In this document: one piece after another, positions 61,783 through 64,000 of the stretch | Layout of the letters: every line of letters starts with the position of its first letter | Position numbering within the stretch: position 1 is the stretch's first letter | Assembly (NCBI RefSeq): GCF_030294945.1 | Contig: NZ_AP018448.1 | Location: 11,538,652 to 11,602,651 of the forward strand | Source: Streptomyces graminofaciens | GTDB taxonomy: Bacteria > Actinomycetota > Actinomycetes > Streptomycetales > Streptomycetaceae | Direction of reading: 5' to 3' | DNA: 64,000 nucleotides | Position numbers and translations under genes: made by a program | Notes under the pieces: generated by a model | Seen by the model: only the letters and a program-made list of their open reading frames with translations | Database searches by the model: none | What the model was told of the DNA's origin: nothing

Positions 61783-64000
61783 TCAGCGGTCGTTTCGTTC
61801 CAACGAGCGGTGGTTCGGGGTTGGTTCGGACCGTCGGTCGAGGGCGGCGCGTGTCGCGAGGCTCGCCAGTGCTGAACGGGAAGGCAATTCGGTCTTGCGG
61901 TAGATGGCCGACAGGTGGCTCTCGACCGTGCGGCAGCTGATGTACAACTTCGTCGCGATGGCCTGGTTGCTCAGCCCTTGCGCGACGAGTTCGGTTATCT
62001 CCCTTTCCCGTTTGGTCAGTTGGTCGAGCTCTGTCGGTGTGCGCAGGGGTTCTTCCGTGCGTGTTGGTTTTTCGGTGAGTCGGTCCAGTTCCGTCGGCCT
62101 ACGCGAGGCTTCCACGTCTTGTGGCCGCACGACCGCGGCCAGGTCGGACAGCAGACGTGCGCCGCCGTCGTCGGCGAGACGGCGGGCCCGCTCCCACATC
62201 GCGGCGGCGCGCGGGGCGTCGCCCGCGGCCTGTGCCTGGGAGTAGCCAGGAGCATGGAGTACGCCTCCCAGAGCGTCGCACCGGAGGGTGCGTACGCCTG
62301 CGCGGCGCGCTCGAAGAGGCGGGCGGCCGCGCGGGTGTCGCCCCGATGCTGGGCGAGCGCCGCTTCGGCGCGCAGTGCCGCCCCCAGCTGACCGCGCAGA
62401 CCCATCCGTTCGGCCTCCGCGAGGGCCCGTGCAGCCCAGCGCGCCGCCTGATCGGTGTTGCCGACTGCGAGGGCGGTGTTGACGAGGGTTTCCAGCTGGC
62501 CGGGGCGGATCGAGGGCTGCAGGTCCAGCAGTTCGGGACCGCCCGCTGTCAGGATGGCGTTCTGTGCCCGGTGCGGGTCACCGCTCACGAGGGCCGTGTG
62601 GCCGAGCACGCATCTGGCCAGCGAGGCCCACCAGTGTCTGCTTCCGCCGGCCGCGGCCACGGCCTCCTGCGCCGTCCTCAGGGCTCCGGTGTCTCCCAGG
62701 GGGCTGTGCAGGAGGAGGATCAGCGCCTTGAAGCACAGCGTGAAGGCCAGGAGATCGCTGCTGCCTATGGCTCGTGCGACGGATTCCGCCTCCTCGGCCG
62801 ACTCCAGGGCGGACGGCAGCCGACAGGTGGTGAGGTGTACGAAGGCCTTGGCGCTCAGCAGGTGGGGCAGGACGTGGACCTGGCCGCTGCGGCGGGCGAT
62901 GTCCAGCCCGCGGTCGGCGTGGCGTTCAGCGTCGGCGTAGCGTTCGAGGAGGGCTTCCGCCCAGGCCAGCCACACCAGCGACTCGGACGCTTCCGTGAAG
63001 GTGGGATCGGTCAGACCGTCCACGAGCCCGGCGGCGGCATCGGTGAACCGGCGGGCCGCCGCGGCCTGTCCTTCGTAGGCCTCTCCCAGCGCCCCAGCGC
63101 CAGGGCCGCCATCTCTCCATGAGATCGCCGTGGGAGCGGGCCACAGCGAGCGTTCTCGCGATGTCGTCTCGTACGTCGGGGTAGGAGACGGTGTTCAGGG
63201 CGGCCATGCCCAGGGCGAGTCCCAGGGAGACCGCCTGGCGGGGCTCGGGACCGGGAGTGCGGACCAGTTCTCGCTGGAGCAGGGCGATCGCTTCCGGGAG
63301 TGTCCGAGGTGGCGTTCCATGGCGCACAGCGCTGTCGCATCCCCGCGCAGCGATGCGTCGTCCTGCCCGGGCCCGCTGATCAGCGTGTATAGCAGATCAC
63401 GGCTCTCCCGCAGGCTGCCGCCCACACCGAGCGCTCTGGCGCGGGCCAGTGTCAGCTCGCCGCGCCGCCTGGAGTATGTGGGCGTGTCCGGCATGAGCCG
63501 GAGGACGACATCCAGCAGGTGGGCGGCCGTGGCGGGTGCCGTGTGGGCGAACCGGGCGGCCGCCTCGCTCAGTACGGCGGCCGACGCGGGGTCCCATTCC
63601 ACCAGCGACCTCTCCACGTGGTGGGCGCGTTCGGCGGCGGAGGCGCCGGTCCGGGCCAGTTCGTCCGCGGCGGTGCGGTGGATCTCGGCGCGGCGGGGTG
63701 CGGGGGTGTGCTCGTAGACCAACGCCCGCAGCAGCGGGTGGCGCAGGGTCCAGCGGCCGTCGGATCCCATGCGCAGCAGATCGCGCCGCGCCAGCGCACC
63801 GACGCAGTCGTCGAGTTCTGCCGCCGTGGGGGTCCCGGTCGTCAGGCTCACCATGGCGGGCGTGGCATGGTCGCCGAGGACCGCCACCGCCTGGATGGTA
63901 TGGCGCTGTGCCACGGTCAGCGAGGTCAGTTCCTCCAGGAGTAGGGAGGCGAGTCCGCTCGGCACCCCGGTCACGGTGTCGTTGTGGCCCCGGACGAGGG
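61783..64000 (-). pseudogene. Large ATP-binding LuxR-family regulator (LAL type), 5' part outside window, frameshifted
   Basis: Reading leftward from the edge: PSGLASLLLEELTSLTVAQR, AVAVLGDHATPAMVSLTTGT and RWTLRHPLLRALVYEHTPAP (post-NTPase helical region), VEWDPASAAVLSEAAARFAH and LRESRDLLYTLISGPGQDDA. The frame changes near 63310 (TLPEAIALLQRELVRTPGPE), near 63110 (DGLTDPTFTEASESLVWLAW, TPR-like repeats AEALLERYADAERHADRGLD) and near 62245, before the C-terminal LuxR HTH LTKREREITELVAQGLSNQA and IATKLYISCRTVESHLSAIY. The Walker motifs would lie right of the window. LAL proteins often activate biosynthetic clusters. Three single-base breaks in the visible 740 codons. Confidence 0.8.

Noticed and set aside
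1..64000. tRNA, rRNA and known riboswitches
   Set aside because: I saw no tRNA-like cloverleaf with a 3' CCA-adjacent acceptor pattern, no rRNA segments and no familiar riboswitch core. A covariance-model scan would be needed to exclude short or diverged RNAs.
1..64000. A complete biosynthetic gene cluster
   Set aside because: Methyltransferase, SnoaL-like protein, monooxygenases and a LAL regulator are present but scattered, with no core synthase (PKS, NRPS, terpene cyclase or lanthipeptide precursor).

Overview
The window is high-GC actinobacterial DNA, almost certainly from a Streptomyces or close relative. Third codon positions are nearly all G/C and GTG starts are common. Typical Streptomyces families are present: MocR, PadR, SpoIIE/PP2C with PAS-GAF, a large ATP-binding LuxR regulator, a replication-relaxation protein and a RacP-like plasmid protein. 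The dense mix of insertion-sequence scraps, truncated genes and frameshifted genes suggests a chromosome arm or an integrated plasmid rather than a core region. Species and exact location cannot be read from the sequence.

Layout. 0-5.3 kb: a 4-hydroxyphenylacetate-type monooxygenase (runs off the left edge) with its flavin reductase, a divergent MarR regulator, an alpha/beta hydrolase, a broken GNAT and a methyltransferase. 5.3-9.4 kb: a TetR stump, two lipoproteins, an 18-bp tandem repeat and an IS21 scrap. 9.5-13.6 kb: an intact APC permease - short KdpD kinase - KdpE regulator operon, probably for potassium or osmotic homeostasis. 14.3-22.3 kb: mostly intact genes (S8 protease, MocR, CAP protein, a two-gene operon of small proteins of unknown function, a DHODH-like/membrane fusion, an FAD monooxygenase). 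22.4-34.7 kb: a graveyard of LacI, CaiB, acyl-CoA dehydrogenase, GNAT, IS21/IS3, DNA ligase, TetR, IS5 and protein-arginine deiminase fragments, around an intact PadR / quinone reductase / SnoaL cassette with a 34-bp perfect operator. 35-35.9 kb: a membrane-anchored protein with an RNase Sa-like catalytic triad.

36.3-42.3 kb is the most striking part: a 5.96-kb segment bounded by 97-bp inverted copies of an IS630 end, flanked by TA dinucleotides and splitting a small gene whose halves lie on either side. It carries an IS630 transposase, a 36-aa membrane protein with its own terminator, an inverted IS630 fragment, an ISL3 fragment and a STAND/NLR-like protein (alpha/beta hydrolase - NB-ARC - TPR) that ends in an array of almost identical 126-bp TPR repeats. 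I read this as a mobile cargo island with an immune-type or signalling protein.

42.4-64 kb: intact SDR/TetR and nicotinamidase genes, and many genes readable only across single-base frameshifts (two MFS exporters, SpoIIE phosphatase, replication-relaxation protein, two-domain VOC protein, two membrane proteins, LuxR regulator at the right edge), plus more IS scraps (IS5 types, ISAzo13, IS110). Whether these frameshifts are biological decay or base-calling errors cannot be settled from the sequence alone.
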